Assembly: GCF_014206815.1 (NCBI RefSeq)
Contig: NZ_JACHNP010000001.1
Span: 586,456 to 650,455 of the forward strand
Length of the DNA: 64,000 bases
Source: Xanthomonas sp. F10
Lineage (GTDB): Bacteria; Pseudomonadota; Gammaproteobacteria; Xanthomonadales; Xanthomonadaceae
Direction of reading: 5' to 3'
Positions 37,640 through 47,246 of this stretch are shown here, piece after piece. The first letter of the stretch is position 1. Each line of letters starts with the position of its first letter. The position numbers were made by a program, and so were the translations under genes. Below the pieces are notes generated by a model that was given only the letters and a program-made list of their open reading frames with translations, ran no database searches and was not told where the DNA came from.

Positions 37640-38398
37640 ATGCTGCTGAGCGAGACCTTCTACTGGTTCGTGCTGGTCGGCCTGGCCGCGCAACTGGTGG
37701 ACGGCGCGCTGGGCATGGCCTTCGGCCTGGTCTCCTCCTCGGTGCTGCTGAGCCTGGGCCTGCCGCCGGCGGTGGTCAGCGCCAGCGTGCACAGCGCCGA
37801 GGTGTTCACCACCGGCGCCTCCGGCCTGTCGCATCTGGCCCTGGGCAACGTCGACAAGCGGCTGTTCCTGCGCCTGGCGCTGCCGGGCATGGTCGGCGGC
37901 ATCGCCGGCGCCTATGTGCTGACGCAGCTGCCGGGCGAGCTGATCCGCCCCTTCGTCTATCTGTACCTGCTCGCCCTGGCGGTGCTGATCCTGCTGCGCG
38001 CGGCCGGCCGTGCACTGCCGCGCCGCGAGGTGCAGCGGGTGCCGCTGCTGGGCTTCGTCGCCGGCCTGCTGGACGCCAGCGGCGGTGGCGGCTGGGGGCC
38101 GGTGGCGACCTCGACGCTGCTCGCCCGCGGCGGCCAGGCCCGCACCACCATCGGCACGGTCAACGCCGCCGAGTTCCTGGTGACGCTGTCGATCTCGCTG
38201 ACCTTCCTGCTGACGATGGGCCTGCAGCACCTGGACATCGTGCTCGGCCTGCTGGTCGGCGGCATGCTCGCCGCGCCGCTGGCGGCGCTGTTGGTCAAGC
38301 GCGTGCGCGAGCGCTGGGTGCTGGTGGCGGTCGGCCTGCTGGTGCTGGGCATCAGCCTGTATCAGGTGGGCGGGGCGCTGTATCGCTGGCTGGGCTGA
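37640..38398 (+). CDS. TauE/SafE family permease
   Basis: A 252-residue integral membrane protein with about eight helices. GLAAQLVDGALGMAFGLVSS is the first half-repeat signature of TauE/SafE, and the second repeat has GLLDASGGGGWGPVATSTLL with NAAEFLVTLSISLTF after it. Family members export sulfite, sulfoacetate or related organosulfur anions. The substrate here is unknown. It starts 27 bases after clp and may be co-transcribed with it. Confidence 0.85.
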   Translation: MLLSETFYWFVLVGLAAQLVDGALGMAFGLVSSSVLLSLGLPPAVVSASVHSAEVFTTGASGLSHLALGNVDKRLFLRLALPGMVGGIAGAYVLTQLPGELIRPFVYLYLLALAVLILLRAAGRALPRREVQRVPLLGFVAGLLDASGGGGWGPVATSTLLARGGQARTTIGTVNAAEFLVTLSISLTFLLTMGLQHLDIVLGLLVGGMLAAPLAALLVKRVRERWVLVAVGLLVLGISLYQVGGALYRWLG

Positions 38399-38402
38399 CG
38401 CC

Positions 38403-38432
38403 CGGGATTTGGAAGTCGGGATTGGGGATTCG
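38403..38432. repeat. short heptamer-type repeat
   Basis: CGGGATTTGGAAGTCGGGAT followed by TGGGGATTCG is a degenerate array of GGGATT-type units. The 194-base gap between the TauE-like gene and the GH5 gene shows no other element. Confidence 0.5.
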
Positions 38433-38592
38433 CAAAGGCGGTCTCCGCGGCGCCTGAAGCCGTTGCGCTGGTGATCCGATCTGCGGTCAGGCCGCGTTCG
38501 CTTTTCCCTGGGCGGGCCGCGCGATGATCGCGGCCGGGACGCTGCCGCCGATGGCTGTGCGTCTCACCACTCCCCTGCCCCGCGAGACCGCC

Positions 38593-39606
38593 ATGCGTGC
38601 CATCCCGTTGCTCCTGGCCCTGTTGTGTCTGGCGCTGCCGGCGCCGCGCGCGCAGGCCGACGACGCCTTCGCCCGGCTCGGGCGCGGGGTCAACATCCTC
38701 GGCTACGACCCGCTGTGGAGCGACCCGGCGAAGGCGCGCTTCCGTCCGCCGCTGTACCGCACGATCCGCGACGGCGGCTTCCGCACGGTCCGGGTCAACC
38801 TGCAGGCCTTCGCGCACATGGACGCCGCCAACCGGCTCGACCCGACCTGGCTGAAGACACTGGACACGGTGGTCGACCAGGCCACCGCCGCGGGCCTGAA
38901 CGCGATCCTGGACGAACACGACTTCCACCCCTGCGCCGCCGATGCGGCGGTGTGCCGGACCAAGCTGCTGGCGTTCTGGAGCCAGGTCGCCCCGCGCTAC
39001 CGCCACGCACCGGCGTCGGTGCTGTTCGAGATCCTCAACGAGCCCAACGGCCAGATGACCAGCGCGGCGTGGAACGACCTGCTGCGCGATGCGCTGCAGG
39101 TCATCCGCCGCGACAACCCGACCCGCACCGTGGTGGTGGGCCCGGCCAGCAGCAATTCCTTCACCGCGCTCGACAGCCTGCGCCTGCCCGATGACGATGC
39201 GCACCTGCTGGTCACCGTGCACTACTACAACCCGTTCCGCTTCACCCACCAGGGTGCGCCGTGGGCGCCTGCGGACATCCGCGACCACACCGGCGTGGCC
39301 TGGGGCAGCGCGGCCGACCGGACCAAGCTGTACGGCGAGTTCGACCGCATCGCGGCCTGGGCCACGGCGCACCATCGGCAGGTACTGCTGGGCGAGTTCG
39401 GCGCCTACGAGCAGGCGCCGCCGGCCGATCGCCTGGCCTGGACCGTGGCCGTGGTCAATGCCGCGGAGAAGCGCCATTTCGCCTGGGCCTACTGGGAGTT
39501 CGAGGGCAGCTTCGGCGCCTACGACATCGACCGCGGCCAGTGGGTCGCGCCGCTGCACCATGCCTTGGTGGGCAGCGACAGCGCTTACGCCAGGTCCGGC
39601 GGCTGA
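38593..39606 (+). CDS. secreted glycoside hydrolase family 5 (cellulase-like)
   Basis: A 337-residue exported enzyme that would cleave beta-linked polysaccharide. A Sec signal peptide (MRAIPLLLALLCLALPAPRA, cleavage near AQA-DD) leads to a TIM-barrel catalytic domain. LFEILNEPNG supplies the acid/base E150, VTVHYYNPF the barrel strand, and LLGEFGAYE the nucleophile E268, which is the GH5 pattern. No carbohydrate-binding module is present. The start at 38593 puts the signal peptide first; two upstream ATGs would bury it. Clp is known to control extracellular cellulases in this genus, but no site is visible here. Confidence 0.87.
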   Translation: MRAIPLLLALLCLALPAPRAQADDAFARLGRGVNILGYDPLWSDPAKARFRPPLYRTIRDGGFRTVRVNLQAFAHMDAANRLDPTWLKTLDTVVDQATAAGLNAILDEHDFHPCAADAAVCRTKLLAFWSQVAPRYRHAPASVLFEILNEPNGQMTSAAWNDLLRDALQVIRRDNPTRTVVVGPASSNSFTALDSLRLPDDDAHLLVTVHYYNPFRFTHQGAPWAPADIRDHTGVAWGSAADRTKLYGEFDRIAAWATAHHRQVLLGEFGAYEQAPPADRLAWTVAVVNAAEKRHFAWAYWEFEGSFGAYDIDRGQWVAPLHHALVGSDSAYARSGG

Positions 39607-39693
39607 TCGCCGCAGCGGGCGCACGCAGGGCCATGCGGACGACGTTGGCCGTGACGAGCGCTGCGCGGTCGCGGCGCCCGACGGCAGCAGCGG

Positions 39694-40428
39694 TTAGCGG
39701 CCGGCGCCCTCGCCACCGCGGTCGCGGCAGCCCCAGTTGAGGATCGGCGTGCCGGACGGCAGCAGCCGGCGGAACACCGCCACCGCGCTGTGCTTGGGAT
39801 TGACCACCACCGGCGTGGCCGCGGCCTGCAGCAGCGGCAGATCGGCGGTGCTGTCGGAATAGGCCATGGCGATCTCACCGTAGCCCAGTTCGCGCAGCAT
39901 GCGCATCTTTTCCTCGTTGTGGCAGTGGCGCGTGGCGGTGACCGCGCCCAGGCGCGGGCCGATCAGGCTGCCGACCACCGGCACGTCCTGGTGCGCGACG
40001 AAGCCGAGGATGGCGCGCGCCAGTTCCGGCGGCGCGCCGGTGGCGACCACGACGCGATCGCCGGCGGCGCGGTGCCGGGCGAACACCTCCAGCGCCTGCG
40101 GCAGCAGCCGCTGGCGGATCTGCGCCTGATGCTGCAGCACGTACTGGTCGATGATGCGATTGAACTCGCGGGCGCGGCGCAGACCGAAGCTGGCGATCCA
40201 GACGTAGCCGGAGATGCCGGTGCGCCGGGTCGGCAGCATCGCCACCAGCGGCCCCAGCAACGGCGTGGCCAGCACCGCGGCGGCCAGGCGCAGCGGATTG
40301 CGCTTGATCAGCCAGGCGAACAGGTGGCTGCCGGAGTCGCCGTCGTACAGGGTGTGGTCGAAATCGAACACCACCAGCGGCGCATCGGCGCGCGGCAACG
40401 GGTAAGGACTCGGCGCCTGCCCGCTCAT
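39694..40428 (-). CDS. HAD-IB family phosphatase
   Basis: A 244-residue cytoplasmic phosphatase of the HAD superfamily, subfamily IB. Motif I is [15 protein letters not shown] (nucleophile and acid Asp), motif [13 protein letters not shown], and motif [18 protein letters not shown] cap segment with a hydrophobic stretch ([20 protein letters not shown]) lies between motifs. The family includes phosphoserine and lipid-phosphate phosphatases; the substrate is unknown. The ATG overlaps the trpC TGA by four bases (ATGA), so it is translationally coupled to the tryptophan operon end. Confidence 0.87.
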   Translation of the reverse strand: MSGQAPSPYPLPRADAPLVVFDFDHTLYDGDSGSHLFAWLIKRNPLRLAAAVLATPLLGPLVAMLPTRRTGISGYVWIASFGLRRAREFNRIIDQYVLQHQAQIRQRLLPQALEVFARHRAAGDRVVVATGAPPELARAILGFVAHQDVPVVGSLIGPRLGAVTATRHCHNEEKMRMLRELGYGEIAMAYSDSTADLPLLQAAATPVVVNPKHSAVAVFRRLLPSGTPILNWGCRDRGGEGAGR

Positions 40429-41222
40429 GCCGCGAAGAACAACTGGCGCAGCGCCTCGCCCGGCTCCTCGGCGCGCATGAACGCCTCGCCGACCAGGAAC
40501 GCGTGCACGCCGGCACCGCGCATCAGCGCCACGTCGTCGGGGCCGAGGATGCCGCTTTCGGTGACCAGCAGGCGGTCGCGCGGCACCGCGTTCCGCATCG
40601 ACAAGGTGGTCTGCAGCGACACCTCGAAGGTGCGCAGGTTGCGGTTGTTGATGCCGATCAGCGGCGCCGGCACCTGCAGCGCGCGCTCCAGTTCGTCGAT
40701 GTCGTGCACTTCCACCAGCACGTCCATGCCCAGTTGCAGCGCCAGCGACGACAGCTCGGCCAGTTGCAGGTCGTCCAGCGCCGCCACGATCAGCAGGATG
40801 CAGTCGGCGCCGAGCGTGCGCGCCTCGTACACCTGGTACGGATCGATGGTGAAGTCCTTGCGCAGCACCGGCAGCGTGCAGGCGTCGCGCGCCTGCTGCA
40901 GATAGCGGTCGTGGCCCTGGAAGAAGTCCTCGTCGGTCAGCACCGACAGGCAGGCGGCGCCGCCGAATTCGTAGCTGACCGCGATGTCGGCCGGATGGAA
41001 GTCCGGCCGGATCACGCCCTTGGAGGGGCTGGCCTTCTTGACCTCGGCGATCACCGCCGGGTCGCCATTGGCGATGGCGGCCTGCAGCGCGCGGGCGAAC
41101 CCGCGGGTGGGCGGCATGGCCTCGGCGCGGGCGGCCAGCTCGGCCAGCGGCACGCGCGCGCGGCGCGCGGCGATCTCGTCGGCCTTGCGCGCGAGGATGG
41201 TGCGGAGAATGTCGCTGCTCAT
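40425..41222 (-). CDS. trpC: indole-3-glycerol phosphate synthase
   Basis: A 265-residue TIM-barrel enzyme that converts CdRP to indole-3-glycerol phosphate. Conserved segments are [14 protein letters not shown] (catalytic Lys), [42 protein letters not shown] and VTESGI. The length is that of the monofunctional form. It lies downstream of trpD, separated by an unusual 179-base spacer with heptamer repeats. Confidence 0.97.
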   Translation of the reverse strand: MSSDILRTILARKADEIAARRARVPLAELAARAEAMPPTRGFARALQAAIANGDPAVIAEVKKASPSKGVIRPDFHPADIAVSYEFGGAACLSVLTDEDFFQGHDRYLQQARDACTLPVLRKDFTIDPYQVYEARTLGADCILLIVAALDDLQLAELSSLALQLGMDVLVEVHDIDELERALQVPAPLIGINNRNLRTFEVSLQTTLSMRNAVPRDRLLVTESGILGPDDVALMRGAGVHAFLVGEAFMRAEEPGEALRQLFFAA

Positions 41223-41282
41223 GCGGTGGGGATCCTGGGGGATGGCCGGATTATCGGCGATGTGGGGTTAAAGAAGGGATCG

Positions 41283-41317
41283 GGACCTGGGACCTGGGAG
41301 CTGGGACCCGGGACCCG
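41283..41317. repeat. heptamer tandem array (trpD-trpC spacer, left)
   Basis: Five 7-base units of the form GGACCTG: GGACCTG, GGACCTG, GGAGCTG, GGACCCG, GGACCCG. The right-hand array at 41406 carries the complementary sequence, so the two could pair across about 88 bases. Confidence 0.8.
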
Positions 41318-41401
41318 CAACAGCCTGGGCAGCCACGCACGTGTTGCAACTGACGACTGGATGGGCGAGCGCCAATCGCCCCAGATCCGCGAACTGCGCT
41401 C

Positions 41402-42460
41402 CTACCGGGTCCCGGGTCCCGGGTCCCGGGACCCGACCAACCGCTGCGTACACGCCACATACGCCTCCAGCTTGGCCCGCGCACGCCCATCGGCGATGAC
41501 CGCGCGCGCCAGGGCGATGCCGGCGCCGATGTCGTCGGCCAGGCCGGCCACGTACAGCGCCGCGCCGGCATTGAAGGCGACGATGTCCAGGGCCGGGCCC
41601 GGCACGTTGTCGAGCACGGCGCGCAGCATCGCCATCGATTCGGCGGCGTCGGCGACCTTGAGGTTGCGGCTGGCCGACATGGCGATGCCGAAATCCTCCG
41701 GATGCACCTCGTACTCGCGGACCTGGCCGTCGCGCAGCTCGCCGACCAGGGTGCCGGCGCCGAGCGAGAGTTCGTCCATGTCGTCGCGGCCCCATACCAC
41801 CAGCGCGCGCTCGGCGCCCAGTTCCTGCAGCACGCGCGCCTGGATGCCGACCAGGTCGGGGTGGAACACGCCCATCAGGATGTTCGGCGCGCCGGCCGGG
41901 TTGGTCAGCGGGCCGAGGATGTTGAAGATGGTGCGCACGCCCATCTCGCGCCGCACCGGCGCCACCACCTTCATCGCCGGATGGTGCACGGGCGCGAACA
42001 TGAAGCCGATGCCGGTGGCCGCCAGCGCCTGCGCCACCTGCTCGGGCTGCAGCTCGATCGCCGCGCCCAGCGCCTCCAGCGCGTCGGCGCTGCCGGACTT
42101 GGAAGAGACGCTGCGGTTGCCGTGCTTGGCGACCTTGGCGCCGGCCGCGGCGGCCACGAACATCGCGCAGGTGGAGATGTTGAAGGTGTGCGAGCCGTCG
42201 CCGCCGGTGCCGACGATGTCGACCATGTGGGTGCGGTCGGCGACCGGCACGGTGCGCGAGAACTCGCGCATCACCACCGCCGCACCGGCGATCTCGCCGA
42301 CCGTTTCCTTCTTGACCCGCAAGCCGGTGAGGATGGCCGCGGTCATCATCGGCGACACCTCACCGCGCATGATCTGCCGCATCAGCCCGACCATCTCGTC
42401 GTGGAAGATCTCGCGGTGCTCGATGGTGCGCTGCAGGGCTTGCTGGGGGGTGATGGTCAT
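41402..42460 (-). CDS. trpD: anthranilate phosphoribosyltransferase
   Basis: A 352-residue enzyme that joins PRPP to anthranilate. The motifs are intact: [17 protein letters not shown] (PRPP loop), [38 protein letters not shown] and [10 protein letters not shown]. The family core ends before the last ten residues, [10 protein letters not shown], which with the TAG stop are encoded by the right-hand heptamer array, so the C-terminus has been overwritten or extended by repeat DNA. The ATG (MTITPQQAL) has GGGGAG nearby. It lies 52 bases after the flavin reductase gene. Confidence 0.96.
   Translation of the reverse strand: MTITPQQALQRTIEHREIFHDEMVGLMRQIMRGEVSPMMTAAILTGLRVKKETVGEIAGAAVVMREFSRTVPVADRTHMVDIVGTGGDGSHTFNISTCAMFVAAAAGAKVAKHGNRSVSSKSGSADALEALGAAIELQPEQVAQALAATGIGFMFAPVHHPAMKVVAPVRREMGVRTIFNILGPLTNPAGAPNILMGVFHPDLVGIQARVLQELGAERALVVWGRDDMDELSLGAGTLVGELRDGQVREYEVHPEDFGIAMSASRNLKVADAAESMAMLRAVLDNVPGPALDIVAFNAGAALYVAGLADDIGAGIALARAVIADGRARAKLEAYVACTQRLVGSRDPGPGTR
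41406..41436. repeat. heptamer tandem array inside the end of trpD (right)
   Basis: CGGGTCC is repeated three times, followed by CGGGACCCG. It encodes the last ten residues of TrpD on the minus strand and is complementary to the array at 41283-41317. Confidence 0.8.
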
Positions 42461-42512
42461 GGGGAGGATCTGCTCGTAGGCTGAAATATGTGAGGCGCCG
42501 CGCCGGATGCGC

Positions 42513-43151
42513 TCAGCGCGCCTGCGTCGGCCGCGGCATGCGCAGGCGCCCTTGCGCCAGCACCTCGAAGTAGTCGGCCGGACCGCCGGCACGCAGCAGG
42601 GTGGCGACCGCGGCCGGATCGTAGATGCCGTCCTGCAGCGCGTGCGTGGCGATGTGCACGCCGACCACCTCGCCCAGCACCAGCCAGGTCTGGATCGGCT
42701 CGCCGCGCGCGCTCTGCAGCGGCAGCAGCTGGCTGAGGCGGCACTCGAAGCTCACCGGGCTGGCGGCCACCCGCGGCGCGCCGATCAGGCGCGACGGCGC
42801 GGCGGTCAGGCCAGCCAGGGCGAACTCGTCGACCTCCGGCGCCACCGCGGCGGAACTGGCGTTCATCGCCTCGGCCAGCGGCCGCGTGGCCAGGTTCCAG
42901 GTGAACTCGCCCGTGGCCTCGATGTTGCGCACGCTGTCCTTCCAGCCGATGCTGGCGAAGCCGACGATCGGCGGGACGTAGTTGAAGGCGTTGAAGAAGC
43001 TGTAGGGCGCCAGGTTGGCGACGCCGTCGGCGCTGCGCGAGCCGATCCAGCCGATCGGCCGCGGCCCGACGATGGCGTTGAACGGATCGTGCGGCAACCC
43101 GTGGCCGTGGGCCGGTTCGTAGAAGTGGAAGGCGTCGGTGCGATCGTGCAT
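42513..43151 (-). CDS. flavin reductase-like (split-barrel FMN-binding) protein
   Basis: A 212-residue protein of the flavin reductase/FMN-binding split-barrel family. The segments [20 protein letters not shown] and [20 protein letters not shown] are typical, followed by a [18 protein letters not shown] motif. It would bind FMN and reduce it or a related substrate with NAD(P)H. It sits between trpG and trpD on the same strand. It has no known part in tryptophan synthesis and appears to be an inserted passenger gene. Confidence 0.87.
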   Translation of the reverse strand: MHDRTDAFHFYEPAHGHGLPHDPFNAIVGPRPIGWIGSRSADGVANLAPYSFFNAFNYVPPIVGFASIGWKDSVRNIEATGEFTWNLATRPLAEAMNASSAAVAPEVDEFALAGLTAAPSRLIGAPRVAASPVSFECRLSQLLPLQSARGEPIQTWLVLGEVVGVHIATHALQDGIYDPAAVATLLRAGGPADYFEVLAQGRLRMPRPTQAR

Positions 43152-43200
43152 CGGCAGGGTCCGGCAGTGACGGAAGGCGGGCGGCGCCGTCGCGGCGCGC

Positions 43201-43779
43201 TCAGCGCTCCAGGAAGTTCTTCAGCAAGGCGTGGCCGTGCTCGGTGAGGATGGACTCGGGGTGGAACTGCACGCCCTCGACCGGGAACTGGCGATGGCGC
43301 AGGCCCATGATCTCCTCCACCGTGCCGTCGTCGTGTTCGGTCCAGGCCGTCACTTCCAGGCAATCGGGCAGCGTGGTCTTCTCCACCACCAGCGAGTGGT
43401 AGCGGGTGGCCTCGTAGCGGTCCGGCAGGCCGGCGAACACGCCGCGGCCTTCGTGGCGGATGCGCGAGGTCTTGCCGTGCATGATGGTGCCGGCACGCAC
43501 CACCTGCCCGCCGTAGACCTGGCCGATGCTCTGGTGGCCCAGGCACACACCCAGGATCGGCGTGCGCTGGCCCAGCCGCTCGATCAGCTGCAGCGACACC
43601 CCGGCCTCGTTCGGCGTGCACGGCCCCGGCGAGATGACGATGCGCTCGGGCGCCAGGCGCTCGATCTCGTCCACGCTGAGCGCGTCGTTGCGCACCACCT
43701 TGACCTCGGCGCCGAGCGCCTGCAGGTACTGCACGAGGTTGTAGGTAAAGCTGTCGTAGTTATCCAGCATCAGCAGCAT
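43201..43779 (-). CDS. trpG: anthranilate synthase glutamine amidotransferase subunit
   Basis: A 192-residue class I glutamine amidotransferase that supplies ammonia to TrpE. It begins [20 protein letters not shown]. The oxyanion strand [12 protein letters not shown], the nucleophile elbow [11 protein letters not shown] and the His-Glu pair in [12 protein letters not shown] are present. It is separated from trpE by a threonine aldolase gene and a SIMPL gene, but all are on one strand with small gaps. It starts 10 bases after the SIMPL gene. Confidence 0.96.
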   Translation of the reverse strand: MLLMLDNYDSFTYNLVQYLQALGAEVKVVRNDALSVDEIERLAPERIVISPGPCTPNEAGVSLQLIERLGQRTPILGVCLGHQSIGQVYGGQVVRAGTIMHGKTSRIRHEGRGVFAGLPDRYEATRYHSLVVEKTTLPDCLEVTAWTEHDDGTVEEIMGLRHRQFPVEGVQFHPESILTEHGHALLKNFLER

Positions 43780-43789
43780 GGCGAAGGTC

Positions 43790-44566
43790 TCATTGCGCGA
43801 TCAGGAAGACCGCATAGACGTTTTCGGAAAGGGTGAGGGTGCCGGCTTCGAGGGATTCGGCCATGCCATCGGCCGCACGCGCTGCCACGAGGTCGATAAC
43901 CGGCGATGGCGGCGCACTCACCAACTGCATCCTGACTGGCTCGGAGGGCCAATGCCCGGCCTGGATGCCATAGGCGAAGTCCGGCGCCACCTCGGAGATT
44001 GTGTACAGGCCGCCCAGGCGCACGCCGTAGGCCTTGGCCAGGGATTGCGCGGAGCTGCGGGTCTGCTCGGCCGCCTGGCGCTTGAGCTCGGCGCGCAGCG
44101 CGGCTTCGCCGCTGTAGCGCGGCGCGATCCCCGACACCTGCAGTTCCTCGCTGGTGACCAACGCGCCCAGCAAAGCGCGTACATCGTCCAATGCGGCGAA
44201 GTCGGCCGAGAGCGTGCGCTGCACGCGCGTGCCTTCGAACAGCTGCTTGTCGTCTTGGTAGCGACGCTCGGGCGCGATCGACAGCGTCGTGGCCTGCACG
44301 CTGCCGGCCAGCGCGTGGTGCTGTGCGAACCCGGCCAGCACCTTCTCGGCATTGGCCTGCACGCGCTTGCGCGCCGCACCCGGGTCGGCATCCACGGCGC
44401 TGAGGGTGATGGTCAAACCGAAGCGGTCCGGCACCACCTCGCGCTGCGCCTCACCCTTCACCAACAAGTGCGGCTGCGACGGCAGGCTGTTGACCTGTGC
44501 GCTGGCGATGGCCGGCAAGGCCAGCACCGCGGCAACGGCCCAGGCACCAAACGTGCGAATGTTCAT
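43790..44566 (-). CDS. SIMPL (DUF541) domain periplasmic protein
   Basis: A 258-residue exported protein. A Sec signal peptide ends at about IASA-QV (residue 23/24). The mature part is one SIMPL/DUF541 domain: [20 protein letters not shown] near its start, and [20 protein letters not shown] followed by a serine-poor C-terminus. Such proteins lie in the periplasm or outer membrane and are linked to oxidative or envelope stress, without a known activity. It lies between the threonine aldolase and trpG genes. Confidence 0.87.
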   Translation of the reverse strand: MNIRTFGAWAVAAVLALPAIASAQVNSLPSQPHLLVKGEAQREVVPDRFGLTITLSAVDADPGAARKRVQANAEKVLAGFAQHHALAGSVQATTLSIAPERRYQDDKQLFEGTRVQRTLSADFAALDDVRALLGALVTSEELQVSGIAPRYSGEAALRAELKRQAAEQTRSSAQSLAKAYGVRLGGLYTISEVAPDFAYGIQAGHWPSEPVRMQLVSAPPSPVIDLVAARAADGMAESLEAGTLTLSENVYAVFLIAQ

Positions 44567-44587
44567 CTTCCTCTCCTTGGCGGAATG

Positions 44588-45658
44588 TCAGCCGGCCGCA
44601 CGCTGCGTGCCGGACCGGGTCAGCGCAGCGAAATCCACGATCAACGTATCGACCGCCGCGTCCTGCGTGGCCCACGAGGTGACGAAGCGGATCACCCAGC
44701 GGCCGTCGCCCAGCCGTTGCCAGCGCTCGAAGTCGTAGCGCTGCGCCAGCAGTTCGACCGCGGCGGCCGGCAGGATCACGAACAGCTGATTGGTCGGCGA
44801 GTCCGAGGCGAACTGCGCGCCGGCCGCGGCGAGCCCGTCGCGCAGCCGTGCGGCCATGCGGTTGGCGTGCGCGGCGAGTTCGTAGAACAGGCCATCCTCG
44901 AACAGCGCGGCGAACTGGGTGCCCAGCACCATGCCCTTGGCCAGCAGCGCGCCGCGCTGCTTCAGCAGGTAGCGGAAATCCGCTTTCAACACCGGGTTGA
45001 GGATCACCAGCGCCTCGCCGAGCAGTGCGCCGTTCTTGGTACCGCCGATGTAGAACGCATCGGTCAGCGCAGCGATGTCGGCCATGCGCAGGTCGTTGCC
45101 CTCGGCGGTGAGCGCGCTGCCGATACGCGCGCCGTCCAGGAACAGCAGCAGGCCGTGCGCGTCGCAGAACGCGCGCAGCGCCTGCAGTTCGTGCCTGCGG
45201 TACAGCGTGCCGACCTCGGTGGTGTTGGACACGTAGACCAGCCGCGGCTGCACCAGGTGCTCGTTGCCATGCTCGGCCAGCAGCGGCGCGATCCGCTCAG
45301 GCGTGAGCCGACCATCGCTCGCGTCCACGGTGAGCACCTTGTGCCCGGTGGCCTCGATCGCGCCGGTCTCATGGGTGGCGATATGGCCGCAGGCCGCAGC
45401 GATCGCCGCCTGGTGCGGACGCAGGAACGCGGCGATCGCGGTGAGGTTGGTCTGGGTGCCGCCGACCAGCAGGTGCACGTCGGCGTCGGCGCAGCCGATC
45501 TCGGCACGGATCAGCTCGGCGGCGCGCGCGCTGTGCCGGTCCAGCCCATAGCCGGCATTCTGCTCGGCGCTGGCGGCGGCCAGCGCGGCGAGCAGGCGCG
45601 GGTGCGCGCCTTCGCTGTAGTCGTTGCGGAAGCCGATCCGCGGCGCGGCGGCGCTCAC
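44588..45658 (-). CDS. low-specificity threonine aldolase-like PLP enzyme
   Basis: A 356-residue PLP enzyme of the threonine aldolase/beta-eliminating lyase family, which splits threonine into glycine and acetaldehyde. FRNDYSEGAHPRLLAAL and LLVGGTQTNLTAIAAFLRPH are the family start, LFLDGARIGSAL holds the PLP-binding Asp, and YIGGTKNGALLGEALV the Schiff-base Lys. The start is a GTG at 45658 that overlaps the trpE TGA (GTGA), so it is translated with trpE. Its place in a tryptophan operon may relate to amino-acid precursor balance, but that is a guess. Confidence 0.9.
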   Translation of the reverse strand: MSAAAPRIGFRNDYSEGAHPRLLAALAAASAEQNAGYGLDRHSARAAELIRAEIGCADADVHLLVGGTQTNLTAIAAFLRPHQAAIAAACGHIATHETGAIEATGHKVLTVDASDGRLTPERIAPLLAEHGNEHLVQPRLVYVSNTTEVGTLYRRHELQALRAFCDAHGLLLFLDGARIGSALTAEGNDLRMADIAALTDAFYIGGTKNGALLGEALVILNPVLKADFRYLLKQRGALLAKGMVLGTQFAALFEDGLFYELAAHANRMAARLRDGLAAAGAQFASDSPTNQLFVILPAAAVELLAQRYDFERWQRLGDGRWVIRFVTSWATQDAAVDTLIVDFAALTRSGTQRAAG

Positions 45659-47130
45659 AGCCCCTTCGCCGCTTCGGCGACCGCGCGGAACAGCGCGCGG
45701 CCCTTGTTCATCGTCTCGTCCCACTCGGTCTGCGGGTCGGAGTCGTAGACGATGCCGGCGCCGGCCTGCACATGCAGGCGGCCGTGCTTGATCACCGCCG
45801 TGCGGATGGCGATGGCGGTATCGGCGTCGCCGTGCCAGCCGAGGTAGCCGATGCTGCCGGCATAGACGTTGCGCTTGATCGGCTCCAGCTCGCGGATGAC
45901 TTCCAGCGCGCGGATCTTCGGCGCGCCGCTGACGGTGCCGGCGGGAAAGGTGGCGCGCAGCACGTCGGCGTAGCTGAGCCCGGGCAGCAGAGTCCCGGTG
46001 ACCTCGCTGACGATGTGCATGACATGGCTGTAGCGCTCGATCACGAAGCGCTCGCCGACGGCGACGCTGCCGGCCTGCGAGACGCGGCCTGCATCGTTGC
46101 GGCCCAGGTCGATCAGCATCAGGTGTTCGGCGCGCTCCTTCGGATCGGCGAGCAGCTCCGCCTCCAGCGCCTGATCCTCTTCCGGGGTCTTGCCGCGCGG
46201 CCGGGTGCCGGCGATCGGGCGCACGGTGACCTGGCCGTTCTCCAGCCGCACCAGGATCTCCGGCGAGGAGCCGACCACCTGGGTGTCGCCGACGTCGAGG
46301 AAATACATGTACGGCGACGGATTCAGCGCACGCAGCGCGCGGTACACGTCCACCGGGCGTGCGGTGAACGGCACGCTCAGGCGCTGGCTCAGCACCACCT
46401 GGAAGATGTCGCCGGCGCGGATGTAGTCCTTGGATTTCTCCACCGCGGCGATGAAGCCCTCGCGGGTGAAGCCGGAGACGAAGTCGCTCTCGTCCAGCAC
46501 GTCGCGCGCCAGCGGCGCGGGGTAGCCGGCGCCGGGCTGGCGCAGCGTGGTCGTAAGCGCATCCAGACGCGCCTGCGCGCGCTCCCAGGCGTCGGCCTCG
46601 GCCGGGTCGGCATGCACGATCAGGTACAGACGGCCCTTGAGGTTGTCGAAGACCGCCACTTCCTCGGACAGCATCAGCAGGATGTCCGGGGTATCGAGCT
46701 CGTCGCGTGCGACACCACCGGCCAACCGCGGCTCGATATAGCCGATGCATTCGAAGCCGAACCAGCCGACCAGGCCGCCGGTGAAGCCGGGCACGCCTGC
46801 GAGCTTGGGCACGACATGCTGCGCGCGCAGCGCCTCCACTTCGGCAAAGGGATCGGCGACCTCGCGGCGCTCGATCAGCTCGCCATGGTCGCGCACGTCC
46901 AGGGTATGGCCGCGGAAGGTGTACACGCGGCGCACCGGCAGGCCGATGATCGAGTAGCGACCGAAGCGTTCGCCGCCTTCGACCGATTCGAACAGATAGG
47001 TGTGCGGGGCGTCGGCGAGCTTGAGATAGACCGACAGCGGCGTGTCCAGATCGGACAGCACTTCGCGGACGACGGGGATGCGGGTGTGACCTTTAGCGGC
47101 GTAGCGCTGGAACTGCTCGCGGGTAATCAA
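45655..47130 (-). CDS. trpE: anthranilate synthase component I
   Basis: A 491-residue enzyme that makes anthranilate from chorismate and ammonia, the first committed step to tryptophan. The feedback-binding segment LFESVEGGERFGRYSIIG is present. The chorismate-binding domain has SPEILVRLENGQVTVRPIAG, TRPRGKTPEED, LIDLGRNDAGRV, FPAGTVSGAPKIRA and QAGAGIVYDSDP. The start is a TTG at 47130 (LITREQFQRYA) with GGAAGGAAAG five bases upstream. No in-frame ATG exists nearby. A Trp-codon-rich ORF in another frame runs across this start, which suggests control at initiation. Confidence 0.95.
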   Translation of the reverse strand: MITREQFQRYAAKGHTRIPVVREVLSDLDTPLSVYLKLADAPHTYLFESVEGGERFGRYSIIGLPVRRVYTFRGHTLDVRDHGELIERREVADPFAEVEALRAQHVVPKLAGVPGFTGGLVGWFGFECIGYIEPRLAGGVARDELDTPDILLMLSEEVAVFDNLKGRLYLIVHADPAEADAWERAQARLDALTTTLRQPGAGYPAPLARDVLDESDFVSGFTREGFIAAVEKSKDYIRAGDIFQVVLSQRLSVPFTARPVDVYRALRALNPSPYMYFLDVGDTQVVGSSPEILVRLENGQVTVRPIAGTRPRGKTPEEDQALEAELLADPKERAEHLMLIDLGRNDAGRVSQAGSVAVGERFVIERYSHVMHIVSEVTGTLLPGLSYADVLRATFPAGTVSGAPKIRALEVIRELEPIKRNVYAGSIGYLGWHGDADTAIAIRTAVIKHGRLHVQAGAGIVYDSDPQTEWDETMNKGRALFRAVAEAAKGL

Positions 47131-47239
47131 GACGGCTTTCCTTCCGGGACTCGGTGACAGGGCGGACGACGGCTGCAGGCCACCATCGCCACGCACGGCG
47201 AGCGGAAGTGAAGGAACGCGGGGTCGTCAGGCTGGACAC
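47093..47239 (-). CDS. candidate tryptophan leader peptide overlapping the trpE start
   Basis: A 48-codon ORF from a GTG at 47239 whose peptide contains RRAWRWWPAAVV: Trp codons at positions 17, 19 and 20. A good promoter ends seven bases before the GTG, so the message would be leaderless. The frame stays open through the trpE Shine-Dalgarno and TTG and stops 35-37 bases inside trpE. If ribosomes stall at the Trp codons (47191-47180), the trpE ribosome site at 47145-47136 stays uncovered. If they do not stall, they pass over it. The Trp cluster, promoter position and overlap are seen. The mechanism is inferred. Confidence 0.5.
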   Translation of the reverse strand: MSSLTTPRSFTSARRAWRWWPAAVVRPVTESRKESRLDYPRAVPALRR

Positions 47240-47246
47240 GGCGGCT

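Noticed and set aside
47131-47240. Classical trp attenuator with a terminator hairpin
   Set aside because: No GC-rich hairpin followed by a U tract lies between the Trp codons and trpE. Only the overlapping-frame arrangement is supported.
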